NCBI RefSeq assembly: GCF_023715405.1
Contig: NZ_JAMBOC010000002.1
Location: forward strand, 62,001 to 126,000
Length of the DNA: 64,000 bases
Direction: 5' to 3'
Source of the DNA: Solibacillus isronensis
GTDB taxonomy: Bacteria > Bacillota > Bacilli > Bacillales_A > Planococcaceae
The position numbers and the translations under genes are program-made. Below the pieces are notes generated by a model, which saw nothing but the letters and a program-made list of their open reading frames with translations, did not search any database and was not told the origin of the DNA. Shown in pieces: positions 42,747-52,920 of this stretch. How positions within the stretch are numbered: the stretch's first letter is position 1; the number at the start of each line of letters is the position of its first letter.

Positions 42747-44042
42747 TTACAGGTAATCATTTACAGATGTTTTCGGATAATCCGCTTTAATCCATTCATG
42801 GTCATTCGAAAGTTTTTCATCGCTTATGAGGAAATATTGATAATGGACTCGATCTCCCTGATCCGGAACCGGGTCATTCCATGTAATATCGAGGTGATAC
42901 CACTGTCCATCCACTTTCACCAAATTCCAGGCATGTGGTCCGCCGGCATTACCGACAACATATTTCGCCTCGATACCGAGCGCTTCAAACATTAATAATG
43001 CAGCCAATGCATATCCTTCACAGACACCTTCCCCATTCATTAAAACAGAATACGGTGTATGTGGATTTGCTTTACTGTTCACATTGTACTCCGTATGCAC
43101 AACTAGATAATCATTCACAAATTTCACTTTTTCCGATACCGTTGCGTTCTCCGGAATTGTACTTATAATTTGATCGATCTTCCCAAGCACAATGGCATTT
43201 TCTTCTGCTGTTAAATCATAGTTTACCGCTGCATGCCATTCAACTTTATTGCCGTAGTATTTGGCGCGTGTTGAGAACTCGCCCATGACCGCCCATAAAT
43301 ACGGTTCATTTACTTCCAGCCATGCAAAAACTTCATCTATTGTCGTTTCAAAATCGGAGACATCGCCTTCATAGTAAACCGTAAACTGATGTTCAAACTG
43401 CGACATATGATGGGCGATTGCCTGGCCTAACTGCTCCACATTTGTCACTGCCTGCGGTAAATCTTTTACATCATAAACCGGAACAACCTTCTTATTCGCC
43501 AAATCTTGAAAATTAAAGCTTTGCAGTTTATTTTCACCTTGCATAAAGCTTGTCACGATCTGATCGATTTTATCTTCCAAGTTAACATTCAGTTTTAATT
43601 GAATGTCTTGGTCAACTGTCGGTAATGTCAATGAAGAGGCTTTTACTTCATCTTTCAAAATTCCTCCTGAAAGAATTGTCGCAATAAGAAAAAGACATGT
43701 AAATAACCCTTTTGAATACGTTAATGCGCTTGCATACAGTTTTGTAAAAGGATTTCTCGTCATACGGTTTAATTCCGTATTTGCTTTCAGTTCAAATTTA
43801 TCTCGGTCTCTGGAGGCAAATAATCGATTTGGTTTTGATGTCGCGTTATTATATACACTTTTATATACGTCAAAAAGCTGTTGCTTATTGCCTTTTGCCA
43901 ATTTAATTTGTTTAAAATTCCGCCTGATTCCTTTTCGTATTCTGCTTCGAATATATAATTGTGCGGTAAAGGAACGAAACAGCTTGATAAAAATTACTAG
44001 GACGATTAGAAAAATGATTGAAAAAATTATTAAATTACTCAT
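42747..44042 (-). CDS. Transglutaminase-like domain membrane protein
   Basis: A 431-residue protein. An N-terminal membrane helix (3-22) is followed by a basic cytoplasmic stretch, then a second hydrophobic helix (about 108-128) and a large outer domain. The C-terminal part has the transglutaminase/protease triad order: Cys in GEGVCEGYALAALLMFEALGI, His in AGGPHAWNLVKV, Asp in YHLDITWNDP. Bacterial homologues with this layout are often linked to cell-wall processes; the reaction is unknown. GGGGGTAAT precedes the ATG. The -35 of the GntR operon lies just after its stop codon and no terminator separates them, so readthrough into that operon is possible. Confidence 0.82.
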   Translation of the reverse strand: MSNLIIFSIIFLIVLVIFIKLFRSFTAQLYIRSRIRKGIRRNFKQIKLAKGNKQQLFDVYKSVYNNATSKPNRLFASRDRDKFELKANTELNRMTRNPFTKLYASALTYSKGLFTCLFLIATILSGGILKDEVKASSLTLPTVDQDIQLKLNVNLEDKIDQIVTSFMQGENKLQSFNFQDLANKKVVPVYDVKDLPQAVTNVEQLGQAIAHHMSQFEHQFTVYYEGDVSDFETTIDEVFAWLEVNEPYLWAVMGEFSTRAKYYGNKVEWHAAVNYDLTAEENAIVLGKIDQIISTIPENATVSEKVKFVNDYLVVHTEYNVNSKANPHTPYSVLMNGEGVCEGYALAALLMFEALGIEAKYVVGNAGGPHAWNLVKVDGQWYHLDITWNDPVPDQGDRVHYQYFLISDEKLSNDHEWIKADYPKTSVNDYL

Positions 44043-44275
44043 ATTACCCCCTACTAATTTTCTTTATTTATTTCTATATTACTTAATTATAGTTTCAAAT
44101 GATAAATAATATGCATGACATTCTCATAAATAGTCCTTTTACTATTTTTCTCGCCCCTTATTTATAGATTAGTTTTACGGTAAATGAATTTTCCGAAAAC
44201 AATTTACTTCCACTGCACAAAAGTGTAAAATTACACTAATAGAGTATCATTACTTTTATTGAAAGAGGTGATTAT

Positions 44276-46357
44276 GTGGAAAGAGATACAGAAATGCTGG
44301 AACGGATTGCGGCTTTGGAACAGGAAGTACGCTCATTAAAAACAGAAGTACAGCATTTAAAGCAGCATGTGAAAATAGAGCAAGTTGTACCCGTTCAAAC
44401 AGAACCGGTAAAACCTTTTGTACGAAAAAAACTACCTGTACCAAGTACGGTTACTGTTCCTAGAGAAGACCCTATTCCAGAAAAGGAAAAGCGGTCACTG
44501 GAAGACTTGTTTACCCGGGCATTACCGCGAATCTTTACGGTCATTTTAGTGCTCGGTGTCCTCTGGGGTTTAAAACTCGTTAGTGATTACGGCTTCTTAT
44601 CCGATAGCGTCAAAATTATTGCCGGCTTTGTATTATCGATCGGTCTTGGCGCATGTGCCTACTATATGGAGAAAAAGGAAAAAGGATCACGGGTTGTCGC
44701 GTTATCGCTTTACGGTGGTGCCTTCATTGTCGGGATTTTAACAACTGCTGCGGGGGCCATTTTATATGATGTGCTCAGTTTATATGTAGCATTAATTTTT
44801 GCCCTAATTTATATCATTTACGGCGTTTTCATCAGCTATGTTAAAGGAAATGAAGCATTGACAGCACTCGTTGTCTTTACGTCATTATTACTGCCGTATT
44901 TACTGGAATACATGCAGTTTAGCGGAGTGATTATCGGCATTTTCGTCGTGTTGCTTTTCGCCGTTGTGCAAGTCGTTATTTTAAAACATACACAGCGTAG
45001 AGCACTTTATATCGGGACGGCCTTTTCAGTTTTAGCACTGGCGGTTGTTTCGATATTCCATGATGAACGACTGGCCTTTTTTGCATTTGCGATCATTGCC
45101 GTTTTCAGTCTGTTTCTCATAAGTTTCATACGGTTATATTCTAGTAATAGTAAGTTGCATGCTAGTTTACTATTCACTTTTACAGTCATCGTATTGTCAC
45201 TCATAAACGGAATACTTTCTCGTGAAGAGACTCCGTTACTAATCGCTCTTGTTTTGTTCTTTGCGATTGTAGCCGGCGCTTTATATATCGTATTCAAGCG
45301 TGCGGAACGACTGTTGATTGATATGTTCGGGACATTATCGATTATTGTACTGCTGAATATTATTACCCAGCTCAATATTTCAAGCGAAATGTCATTGCTT
45401 CTGATGATTGTCGTGTCATTTGGCGGACTGGTCGTTGCGTTGAAGCATGCGATTTTCTTCATGAAATGGGTTAAGGGTATTACGTTTTCTGTACTCGCCT
45501 TTTTCGTTTTAATGTTTTATGAAGTGGAGCCATTCTTCTCATTGAAGCATTTGAACATTGTTCTTGTTATAGCGATGCTAATAGGTCTTTATAAAGTCCT
45601 GCTTCAGTATAAAGCTGCACCGGTTGAAGAGAAAAAGAGACTTTTCAAATTGGAAGATATTTATCCGTGCCTATTATATTTAGTTGCCCTACTTTATGTT
45701 TGGAAACTGGACTGGGCGTATATGCCGCAGCACTACACAACGTTTTTAGCAATTAGTTTAATTGCATTTGCATTTGCTGCTGTTTTAGTCGTCAAACCCG
45801 AAATCGTCGGTCATTTTCTTCCTTGGCTTGCTTCTGGCGTTTATGTGTTTGCGGGACTTGTTTTACTTTCCACTGTATGGGTTGATGACCAGGCAGTTAT
45901 CGTCGCCCTTATCGTTCGCATTTTGTATTTTGCCATTCTGTGGGCAATTGTTGCTGATGCTTGGGAAAAAGGATGGATTTATAAAAACTACAAAACGTTT
46001 TTCAGCCAATATATAGAGCAACTGACGATCGCCAGTATGATTATTTCGATTATATGGATTTTCAGTATAACGAATTTCATGAATTTCCATGATCTTATCA
46101 ATTGGAGCTCAGCGGTTATTCTAAATACTGTATTTATTTTCACCTTCGCCTGCTTCTCGTTGTTCCTTGCAGCGAAACGAAGCTACTCGAATTTGAAGAT
46201 GGTCGGTATTGGCTTACTGTTCTTCGGGATTATCAAGATGATTTTCTTTGATTTATCCGAGCTCGACATCCTTATTCGTTCGATTTCGTTCATCATTATC
46301 GGTGCAATCGGACTTGTCATTTCAAATAAGCTACTCGGAAAAGGAAAGGACGAATAA
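44276..46357 (+). CDS. DUF2339 polytopic membrane protein
   Basis: A 693-residue protein with a GTG start preceded by AAAGAGGTGATT. The first 40 residues form a coiled coil (MLERIAALEQEVRSLKTEVQHLKQHV), then a Pro-rich linker with basic residues. From about residue 80 to the end there are some 18-20 hydrophobic helices, starting LPRIFTVILVLGVLWGLKLVSDYGFL, the DUF2339 hallmark. Function unknown across bacteria; its size and helix number suggest a transporter-like or envelope-scaffold protein. It is monocistronic with a terminator. Confidence 0.85.
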   Translation: MERDTEMLERIAALEQEVRSLKTEVQHLKQHVKIEQVVPVQTEPVKPFVRKKLPVPSTVTVPREDPIPEKEKRSLEDLFTRALPRIFTVILVLGVLWGLKLVSDYGFLSDSVKIIAGFVLSIGLGACAYYMEKKEKGSRVVALSLYGGAFIVGILTTAAGAILYDVLSLYVALIFALIYIIYGVFISYVKGNEALTALVVFTSLLLPYLLEYMQFSGVIIGIFVVLLFAVVQVVILKHTQRRALYIGTAFSVLALAVVSIFHDERLAFFAFAIIAVFSLFLISFIRLYSSNSKLHASLLFTFTVIVLSLINGILSREETPLLIALVLFFAIVAGALYIVFKRAERLLIDMFGTLSIIVLLNIITQLNISSEMSLLLMIVVSFGGLVVALKHAIFFMKWVKGITFSVLAFFVLMFYEVEPFFSLKHLNIVLVIAMLIGLYKVLLQYKAAPVEEKKRLFKLEDIYPCLLYLVALLYVWKLDWAYMPQHYTTFLAISLIAFAFAAVLVVKPEIVGHFLPWLASGVYVFAGLVLLSTVWVDDQAVIVALIVRILYFAILWAIVADAWEKGWIYKNYKTFFSQYIEQLTIASMIISIIWIFSITNFMNFHDLINWSSAVILNTVFIFTFACFSLFLAAKRSYSNLKMVGIGLLFFGIIKMIFFDLSELDILIRSISFIIIGAIGLVISNKLLGKGKDE

Positions 46358-46371
46358 TTGTTATATGAAAG

Positions 46372-46406
46372 TAGTCTGGGCGATTTTGCTCAGGCTATTT
46401 TTTATT
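46372..46406 (+). terminator. Intrinsic terminator of the DUF2339 gene
   Basis: TAGTCTGGGC / GCTCAGGCTA 10-bp stem (two G-U), 6-nt loop, then TTTTTTATTT. Confidence 0.75.
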
Positions 46407-46470
46407 TCAATTCGTCGAAATAGAAATGGCATTATGTTATATTTAGTGTATTATTACACGAGGTGATTCG

Positions 46471-46926
46471 ATGGATCGAGATTTTATTATACAAATAACA
46501 TCGGAAAGTTTGAAACTTATCCGCACTGAAAATAACTATACACAAGATAAAATGGCCGAAATTTTGGGCATTTCGAAAAAGACACTCGTACAAATCGAGA
46601 AAGAGCGTACTTATGCAAACTGGACAACGACGATTGCGATCTGCGCCCTCTTCCGTCATAGCGAAACATTACAAAACCGTATTGGCGGCGACCCGATGGA
46701 AGTCATTGAACTTACCGCACATAATGTCATCATTACCCCACGTGAAAAAACAATGGGCGGTTATGTTTGGTGGAAGAACATCGACGAATATAAACACCAC
46801 CGACTTCAGCAAAATCTTTTAAGCAAGCATTACCGCATTTTAGATGACGAAAACTATCGAATCATTAGTACGTTTGATGAAGATGTCGTAATGGAAAAAT
46901 GGCAAGCAATAAAAACGATTGTTTAA
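46471..46926 (+). CDS. XRE-family HTH transcriptional regulator
   Basis: A 151-residue protein with CGAGGTGATTCG before the ATG. The N-terminal 65 residues are a Cro/CI-type HTH (SLKLIRTENNYTQDKMAEILGISKKTLVQIEKERTYANWTTTIAICALF). The rest is a small alpha/beta domain with several Trp and Tyr (MGGYVWWKNIDEYKHHRLQQN) that does not match a familiar sensor domain. Monocistronic. Target genes are unknown; the adjacent DUF2339 and MFS genes are candidates by position. Confidence 0.85.
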   Translation: MDRDFIIQITSESLKLIRTENNYTQDKMAEILGISKKTLVQIEKERTYANWTTTIAICALFRHSETLQNRIGGDPMEVIELTAHNVIITPREKTMGGYVWWKNIDEYKHHRLQQNLLSKHYRILDDENYRIISTFDEDVVMEKWQAIKTIV

Positions 46927-46949
46927 TTGAAATTACGAGTAAATAAACG

Positions 46950-46983
46950 GTCCTGCTGAGTGAATTTCCCCTGTCAGCAGGAC
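46950..46983 (+). terminator. Terminator-like hairpin after the XRE regulator
   Basis: Perfect 10-bp stem GTCCTGCTGA / TCAGCAGGAC with a 14-nt loop; the following tract (ATATTAATTTAA) is only moderately U-rich. Confidence 0.55.
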
Positions 46984-47143
46984 ATATTAATTTAACCCCT
47001 CTTTTAATTCATTCACTAACAAATATCTCATAAAAAGAAATTAAATAATTGTTCTCCTACCCTTTTGTGCATTTTAACGAAAAATTTATATAAACTAGAC
47101 AATTTGATTTTTTAACTTTTTTAAACTTTTTTAATAATAAACA

Positions 47144-47172
47144 TTGAAAATTACCTTAATTCAGAATATTAT
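47144..47172 (+). promoter_or_regulatory. Sigma-A-type promoter of the MFS gene
   Basis: TTGAAA (47144-47149), 17 nt, TATTAT (47167-47172), leaving an 80-nt untranslated leader before the MFS start. Confidence 0.5.
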
Positions 47173-47258
47173 TATCTATAAATATTATGAACTTTGTTCA
47201 CTATATTAATAATTTAAGTCGGTTCAATGGGGATTGGTGACTTTTAGGGGGAATGCAT

Positions 47259-48632
47259 ATGAAGAAAATTAACGTAGCACAGGTTATTGCAGACAGTAAG
47301 TTTAACCGCTTTCATTTCAGCTTATTGGCATGGTGTTTTCTCATTATTTTATTTGATGGGTATGATTTAGTGGTCTATGGTACAGTTGTCCCTGTACTGA
47401 TCGAGGAATGGGGATTGACGACAGTTCAAGCCGGAGCAATTGGCAGTTATGGTTTGTTCGGTATGATGTTTGGTGCGATCATTTTAGGAATTTTAGCAGA
47501 CCGTATTGGCCGAAAAAAAGTTACCGCGATTTCGATCGTATTATTTAGCTTATTTACAGTCCTATGTGGCTTTACAACAAATGTATTGTTATTTTCAATT
47601 TTCCGCTTTTTCGCTGGGTTGGGCCTCGGTGGCATTATGCCGAATGTCATCGCATTATTGACAGATTATTCACCTAAAAAAATGCGCAGTATGGTCGTTT
47701 CCATTGTATTATGCGGCTATTCTGTCGGCGGGATGTTAGCCCCTATTTTAGGTATCTTAATTATGCCAAGCTTAGGCTGGGAGTCGATTTTTTGGGTGGC
47801 CGGAATTCCACTACTATTATTACCATTGATGTATAAAAAGCTGCCGGAATCAGCAGTTTACCTTGCTAGAAGGGGAAAGACAGAAGAGTTATTCAAGAAT
47901 TTACGAAAAGTAGATCCGAATATAACATTTGACGGAACGGAAGAGCTCGAACATATTCCGGTTGATAATTCCAAAGTTCCTGTTGTCGGATTATTTAATA
48001 ATAAACGTGGTTTAAGTACGGTCATGTTTTGGACAGCGTTTTTCTCATGTCTTCTAATGGTTTATGGATTAAACACATGGTTGCCAAAGCTCATGATTGA
48101 AGCGGGCTATGGGTTGAACTCGAGCTTAGGCTTCCTCATTACACTTCAAGGTGGTGCAATGGTCGGTACGATTATTATCGCCCGGTTATGTGATAAATAC
48201 GGTTCAAAGAAAATGCTCGTTCCGATGTATGCCTCTGGTGCAATCGCTTTAACACTTCTAGGGTTTGGCGGTAATACGTTTTACATTTATGTGTTAGTTG
48301 CTGTCGCTGGTGCTGCAACAATCGGTGCTCAAAATATTGTACAAGCATACGTTTCACAGTACTACCCGCCAAATATCCGTTCCACTGCATTAGGGATGGC
48401 ATCCGGGATTGGGCGTATGGGCGGCATGATGGGTCCCCTTCTAGGCGGCTTCCTATTATCAATTGCATTGCCGATTGAAATGAACTTCATCGCATTTGCC
48501 ATTCCGGGTTTAATTGCTGCGATTGCTTTAACATTCGTTTCGGATAAACGCTCGTATGTAAATATGCAAAATCGCGTGTCTCCAGAAAATGTTACCGCAA
48601 CTAAAGCAACACTGTCCGAAGCAGTTGATTAA
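47259..48632 (+). CDS. MFS transporter, aromatic acid:H+ symporter (AAHS) family
   Basis: A 457-residue protein with 12 transmembrane helices. Start ATG 47259 (third codon of the longest frame) because TTAGGGGGA is 9 nt upstream; ATG 47253 would be too close. LLAWCFLIILFDGYDLVVYGTVVPVLIEEW carries the D-G-Y-D motif of AAHS members (BenK/PcaK), followed by GILADRIGRKKV, the MFS loop 2-3 motif. It likely imports an aromatic acid such as benzoate, 4-hydroxybenzoate or a related compound with protons. No catabolic genes are nearby to fix the substrate. Confidence 0.88.
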   Translation: MKKINVAQVIADSKFNRFHFSLLAWCFLIILFDGYDLVVYGTVVPVLIEEWGLTTVQAGAIGSYGLFGMMFGAIILGILADRIGRKKVTAISIVLFSLFTVLCGFTTNVLLFSIFRFFAGLGLGGIMPNVIALLTDYSPKKMRSMVVSIVLCGYSVGGMLAPILGILIMPSLGWESIFWVAGIPLLLLPLMYKKLPESAVYLARRGKTEELFKNLRKVDPNITFDGTEELEHIPVDNSKVPVVGLFNNKRGLSTVMFWTAFFSCLLMVYGLNTWLPKLMIEAGYGLNSSLGFLITLQGGAMVGTIIIARLCDKYGSKKMLVPMYASGAIALTLLGFGGNTFYIYVLVAVAGAATIGAQNIVQAYVSQYYPPNIRSTALGMASGIGRMGGMMGPLLGGFLLSIALPIEMNFIAFAIPGLIAAIALTFVSDKRSYVNMQNRVSPENVTATKATLSEAVD

Positions 48633-48725
48633 CAGAACTGAATTTAAAGATAATGCAACATAATTAGAAATTTCGTTAGACAAGTAAAATCTCTTATTAA
48701 GAAACGTATATTTTTAAGCATAGTA

Positions 48726-48766
48726 AAAACACCCTTTTTCTTATAGAAAAAAAGGGTGTTTTCGGG
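48726..48766 (+). terminator. Intrinsic terminator of the MFS gene
   Basis: 14-bp stem AAAACACCCTTTTT / AAAAAGGGTGTTTT, 9-nt loop, then TCGGGTTTTG. It lies 94 nt past the stop codon; 48767-48915 contains nothing recognisable. Confidence 0.75.
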
Positions 48767-48915
48767 TTTTGCCCCCTTCCTTTTTGCTTCGGCAGCTTTC
48801 GAATGTCGTGACCACTGTCTGAGTTATTTAATATAAATAATCTTCCCCACGTTGAAAATAAACTTCGAATTTCGGGTATTATTTAAAAAACAACTCTTTT
48901 AAGGATGTGTGCATA

Positions 48916-50088
48916 ATGTGGCAGGAAATTTATGCGGATTTACATATACATATTGGTCGTACTTATAAAGGTCGGGCAGTAAAAATAACAGGAAGCAAAA
49001 ACTTGACGCTTACAAATATTTTGGAGACCGCTACTTCGAGAAAAGGATTGGATTTAATCGGCATTATTGATTGTCATTCCCCAGAAGTAATCGAAGAAGT
49101 GGAACATCTTCTTCTAGAACAAAAAGCAACAGAATTAGCTGAAGGCGGAATTCGTTATAAAAAGACAACGCTCATTTTAGGAACGGAAATTGAGATTTAC
49201 GATGCAAACTGCCATGGGCCAATCCATGTTCTTTGCTATATACCGACACTTACTAAGATGAAACAGTTTTCAAATTGGCTCCGGCTTCACCAGAAGAACA
49301 TCCATCTAAGCACACAGCGTACGCGATGTGATGGACACACTTTGCAGCAAAAAGTCCATGAACTTGGCGGCCTTTTTATTCCGGCGCACGTATTTACCCC
49401 GTTTAAAAGCCTTTTCGGCAGAGGGGTTAAAAGTAGTTTAACGGAAGTATTTGATTCAAACCTCATTGATGGAATTGAACTCGGATTAAGTTCTGATACG
49501 ATGATGGTCAAAGGGATTAGTGAATTGGCCCCTTATAGCTTTGTAACAAATTCGGATGCGCATTCTTTAGGAAAGCTTGCCCGTGAATATCAGAAAATCC
49601 AGGTACAGGATGTTAATTTTGAAGAGCTGAGAAAAGCGCTCCATAAGATGGAAGGCAGACAAATCATAGCTAATTACGGACTTAATCCCCTACTTGGCAA
49701 GTATCACGAAACGGTATGTGCCAACTGCGGTGAACAATTAATAGAGGAAGGTCATAGCCGCTGCCCTCATTGCGGAAAGGAGCAGTTGATCAAAGGCGTT
49801 GCAAAAAGAATTGTAGAATTAACGGATAACCCGCAGCTGGAAATCAGCAGACCTCCGTATATTCACCAAGTTCCGCTCGATTTTATTCCGGGTATTGGCG
49901 CTAAAACAATTGAAAAGATGTTGGATGCATTCGGCACCGAGATGAATATTTTACATGAAGCATCATTTGAAGAACTAAAAAGCGTCATTCCTGAAAAACT
50001 TGCAGTCCTCATCGATTTATCAAGAAAAGGACAAATTGCCATTACAGGAGGCGGCGGCGGAGTATACGGAAAGATTGATATGAATTAA
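48916..50088 (+). CDS. Endonuclease Q-like DNA-repair nuclease (PHP domain, TIGR00375 family)
   Basis: A 390-residue protein, start ATG 48916 after AAGGA. The N-terminal ADLHIHIG is the first PHP metal motif; further ligands appear in IDCHSPEVIEEV, LGTEIEIYD, PAHVFTPF and FVTNSDAHSLG. A Cys4 zinc module CANCGEQL...CPHCGKEQ lies at about 272-293, followed by a helix-hairpin-helix-like IPGIGAKTIEKMLDAFG. This PHP plus zinc plus HhH order is that of archaeal and Bacillus endonuclease Q, which cuts 5' of deaminated bases and abasic sites. It ends with a glycine-rich GGGGGVYGK. Monocistronic by position. Confidence 0.82.
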   Translation: MWQEIYADLHIHIGRTYKGRAVKITGSKNLTLTNILETATSRKGLDLIGIIDCHSPEVIEEVEHLLLEQKATELAEGGIRYKKTTLILGTEIEIYDANCHGPIHVLCYIPTLTKMKQFSNWLRLHQKNIHLSTQRTRCDGHTLQQKVHELGGLFIPAHVFTPFKSLFGRGVKSSLTEVFDSNLIDGIELGLSSDTMMVKGISELAPYSFVTNSDAHSLGKLAREYQKIQVQDVNFEELRKALHKMEGRQIIANYGLNPLLGKYHETVCANCGEQLIEEGHSRCPHCGKEQLIKGVAKRIVELTDNPQLEISRPPYIHQVPLDFIPGIGAKTIEKMLDAFGTEMNILHEASFEELKSVIPEKLAVLIDLSRKGQIAITGGGGGVYGKIDMN

Positions 50089-50214
50089 AAGATTCTTATT
50101 AATTATAAATCATCATTCTGTGAACTTTTTCAATCATCATATTCGTACAGTCTACTAAATTATAGTATACTTAGATGATAGAAATTTTATATAAAGGCAG
50201 GGTAGGAACACACA

Positions 50215-52920
50215 ATGAATAAAAAACGTAAATGGGGCATTGGCTTCAAAATAACGAGTGGGTATATTATTCTCATAATATGTTTAATCGTTTCGGCGCT
50301 TGTCTTAAATAACCAAATAACAAGTTTACAATCAGAACGAAACGGCGTCATTAAATATGATTCCCAAATGCGCATGATGTCAAATAATCTAGAACGTCAA
50401 ATTCTTAATATGGAATCCTCCTTACAACGTTATTTAATTACAGATGACGAAACTCATCTTGATAAATTTAATGAAGAACTCGCAACATGGGAAGCTTCTT
50501 ATGAAGAACTAAGCACAATTGTACAGGACTTTTCAAGTGGCCAAGAGCAGTTGGAAGTGATACACAGCGGTATCGAAGATTGGATCAATAATATTGGACA
50601 GCCTTTATTGAACGCGATACTTGCTAATAATAATGAAGAAATACTTTCGACGTTTGATGGAATGCAAAGCAGTGTGGCAATCAGTGATTTACAGCAAAAG
50701 TTCACTGCATTCCGTACTTTTGAAACAGACGCAATTCAAGTAAAAGTTGCGGAGCTTAATGACCAAAATACAGCGTTAACATATAGCCTTTTTGGAATTT
50801 TAACATTAATCGCGACGGCTACAATTATCATCTTCACAATTATTTCTCGTAATATCGCAGGGTCGATTAACGAAGTAACCGATGCTATCCAAGATATGAA
50901 TGCATCAGACGGGAAAGTACGGAAGCGAATTACTGCTAAGACGAACGATGAAGTGAAAGATCTCGTACTGGCAACAAATTCACTTCTAACCACATTGGAG
51001 AACCGTCAATGGTTCCAAACAAACTTGGCCGAGGTTGTAACAGCCTACCAAGGTGTCGATACACTCGATGAATTAGGTGAAGTACTGCTGAACTCGTTGA
51101 CGACACGTACACATTCGGTATATGGCGCATTTTATATTCAAGATATCCGCAATAAAAACAAATTCAATAAGATTGCTGCCTTTGCGGAAACTGGCGACAA
51201 TGTCGGACGGGAAAGTTTTGAAGTTGGACAAGGCTTCATTGGACAGAGTGTGAAGGAAAAACGGATTTTAAGCTATGATAATAAAGATAATAGCTTCCAC
51301 TACTTAGAAACAGCACTTGGTAATATTCCAATTTCAAATGGTATTATTGTGCCAGTATTTTTCGGGCAGGAAGTCGTAGCTGTTTTTGAATTAGCTTCAC
51401 TAAAACCATATAGCCAACTGCATCGTGACCTAATTAAAGAAGTCGTTGTACATTTAGGCGTAACGATTAACAGCATCATCGGTCGTATGGAAGTCATTCG
51501 TCTTTTAAATGAATCACAGGCGATGACAGAAGAATTGCAAGTTCAGTCAGAAGAGCTACAAACACAATCTGAAGAACTGAAAATGCAAACAGAAGAACTG
51601 ACAACAATTAATGAACGTTTAGAAGAGCGTACACGTGACGCGGAACAGAAAACACATGAGCTGGAAAAAGTACAGGTTGAGTTAAGACAAAGTGCAGAAC
51701 AGCTGCGCCAAAGCTCAAATTACAAATCAGAGTTCCTTGCGAATATGTCTCACGAATTGCGTACACCGCTCAACAGCATTTTAATCTTGTCTGAAATGCT
51801 TGCGGAAAACCATGAGCATAATTTATCTGATGACGAGCTGGAATATGCAAAAGTTATCCATGATTCAGGCGAAGATTTACTGAACCTGATTAATGACATA
51901 CTGGATTTATCGAAAGTTGAAGCCGGAAAAATGGATTTATGGTTCAGAGAAATGGATATTTATGAAATTCCACAGCATATTCAAAGTCTATTCCTGCCGG
52001 TAGCGAAACAAAAAGGTTTGGAATTATCGGTGGATGTAGCAAATAACCTTGCTGAAATTTTCCATACAGATGTGAAACGATTCCATCAAGTTTTAAATAA
52101 CTTGCTTTCCAACGCACTGAAGTTTACTGAGGAAGGTTCGGTAACAGTGAAGGTGGATAAAGCACGTATAACACCTACCATGAGACAGCTAAGCGATACA
52201 TGGATCTCGATTAGTGTGACAGATACCGGTATTGGTATTCCGAAAAATAAACAAAGCATTGTATTTGAATCGTTCCAGCAAGCGGACGGAGCCACTGTTC
52301 GTAAATATGGCGGAACAGGCTTAGGTTTATCCATTTGCCGCGAAGTTACTAAACTTCTTGGTGGCTGGATTACGTTAACAAGTACTGAAGGTCAAGGTAG
52401 TACGTTTACTGTGTACTTGCCAAGCTTACCTGATGGAAATGCTGTACAATCGACAATTGCTGAACAGGAAGCAGTTTATACAGATGCCACTCCAGCACTT
52501 CCGATGGGTGCATCAAAGTCGATATTTGATGAAAAGCATATTTTGATTGTTGATGATGATTACCGTAATATTTATGCGCTTCGTCAGGCATTGGAACATA
52601 AAGGTGTTCACATTATAGAAGCGTCTAACGGTGTAGAATGCTTGAATATTTTACAGACAGCAACACGTGTTGATGCTGTTCTGATGGATATTATGATGCC
52701 TGAAATGGACGGATATGAAACAATGGAGCGTATCCGCAAAGATTTACAATTACATGAGCTGCCGATTATTGCATTAACAGCAAAAGCGATGAAACAAGAC
52801 CAAGATCGAGCATTTGAAGCTGGGGCTTCCGATTATATTAGTAAGCCTTTAAACTTGGAACAACTATTCTCCGTACTAACGGTATGGCTCACAAGTGGGG
52901 AAAGTTTACGAAATGTATAG
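50215..52920 (+). CDS. rsbK: Hybrid sensor histidine kinase, RsbK-like (SigB-activation module)
   Basis: A 901-residue hybrid kinase. Order: TM1 (11-32), an outer helical CHASE3-like domain (about 35-185), TM2 (about 190-212), HAMP (about 213-265), GAF (about 275-425), a coiled coil of repeated QxEEL units (435-505), HisKA with SHELRTPLNSI (His513), HATPase (N-box NLLSNALKF, G-boxes DTGIGIP and GGTGLGL), and a C-terminal receiver with Asp825 in VLMDIMMPEMDG. The ribosome site is modest (AGGGTAGGA). Followed without gap by a CheR-type methyltransferase and a convergent REC-PP2C phosphatase gene, it matches the RsbK-RsbM-RsbY set of B. cereus, where the kinase activates RsbY and so SigB. Stimulus unknown. 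Confidence 0.8.
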   Translation: MNKKRKWGIGFKITSGYIILIICLIVSALVLNNQITSLQSERNGVIKYDSQMRMMSNNLERQILNMESSLQRYLITDDETHLDKFNEELATWEASYEELSTIVQDFSSGQEQLEVIHSGIEDWINNIGQPLLNAILANNNEEILSTFDGMQSSVAISDLQQKFTAFRTFETDAIQVKVAELNDQNTALTYSLFGILTLIATATIIIFTIISRNIAGSINEVTDAIQDMNASDGKVRKRITAKTNDEVKDLVLATNSLLTTLENRQWFQTNLAEVVTAYQGVDTLDELGEVLLNSLTTRTHSVYGAFYIQDIRNKNKFNKIAAFAETGDNVGRESFEVGQGFIGQSVKEKRILSYDNKDNSFHYLETALGNIPISNGIIVPVFFGQEVVAVFELASLKPYSQLHRDLIKEVVVHLGVTINSIIGRMEVIRLLNESQAMTEELQVQSEELQTQSEELKMQTEELTTINERLEERTRDAEQKTHELEKVQVELRQSAEQLRQSSNYKSEFLANMSHELRTPLNSILILSEMLAENHEHNLSDDELEYAKVIHDSGEDLLNLINDILDLSKVEAGKMDLWFREMDIYEIPQHIQSLFLPVAKQKGLELSVDVANNLAEIFHTDVKRFHQVLNNLLSNALKFTEEGSVTVKVDKARITPTMRQLSDTWISISVTDTGIGIPKNKQSIVFESFQQADGATVRKYGGTGLGLSICREVTKLLGGWITLTSTEGQGSTFTVYLPSLPDGNAVQSTIAEQEAVYTDATPALPMGASKSIFDEKHILIVDDDYRNIYALRQALEHKGVHIIEASNGVECLNILQTATRVDAVLMDIMMPEMDGYETMERIRKDLQLHELPIIALTAKAMKQDQDRAFEAGASDYISKPLNLEQLFSVLTVWLTSGESLRNV

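Larger units (their letters stand above)
46927..47258. other. Intergenic region upstream of the MFS gene
   Basis: 332 nt, very AT-rich. It contains the terminator of the XRE gene and the MFS promoter (both listed). T-tracts at 47105-47132 may give intrinsic curvature upstream of that promoter. I see no gene in it. Confidence 0.45.
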
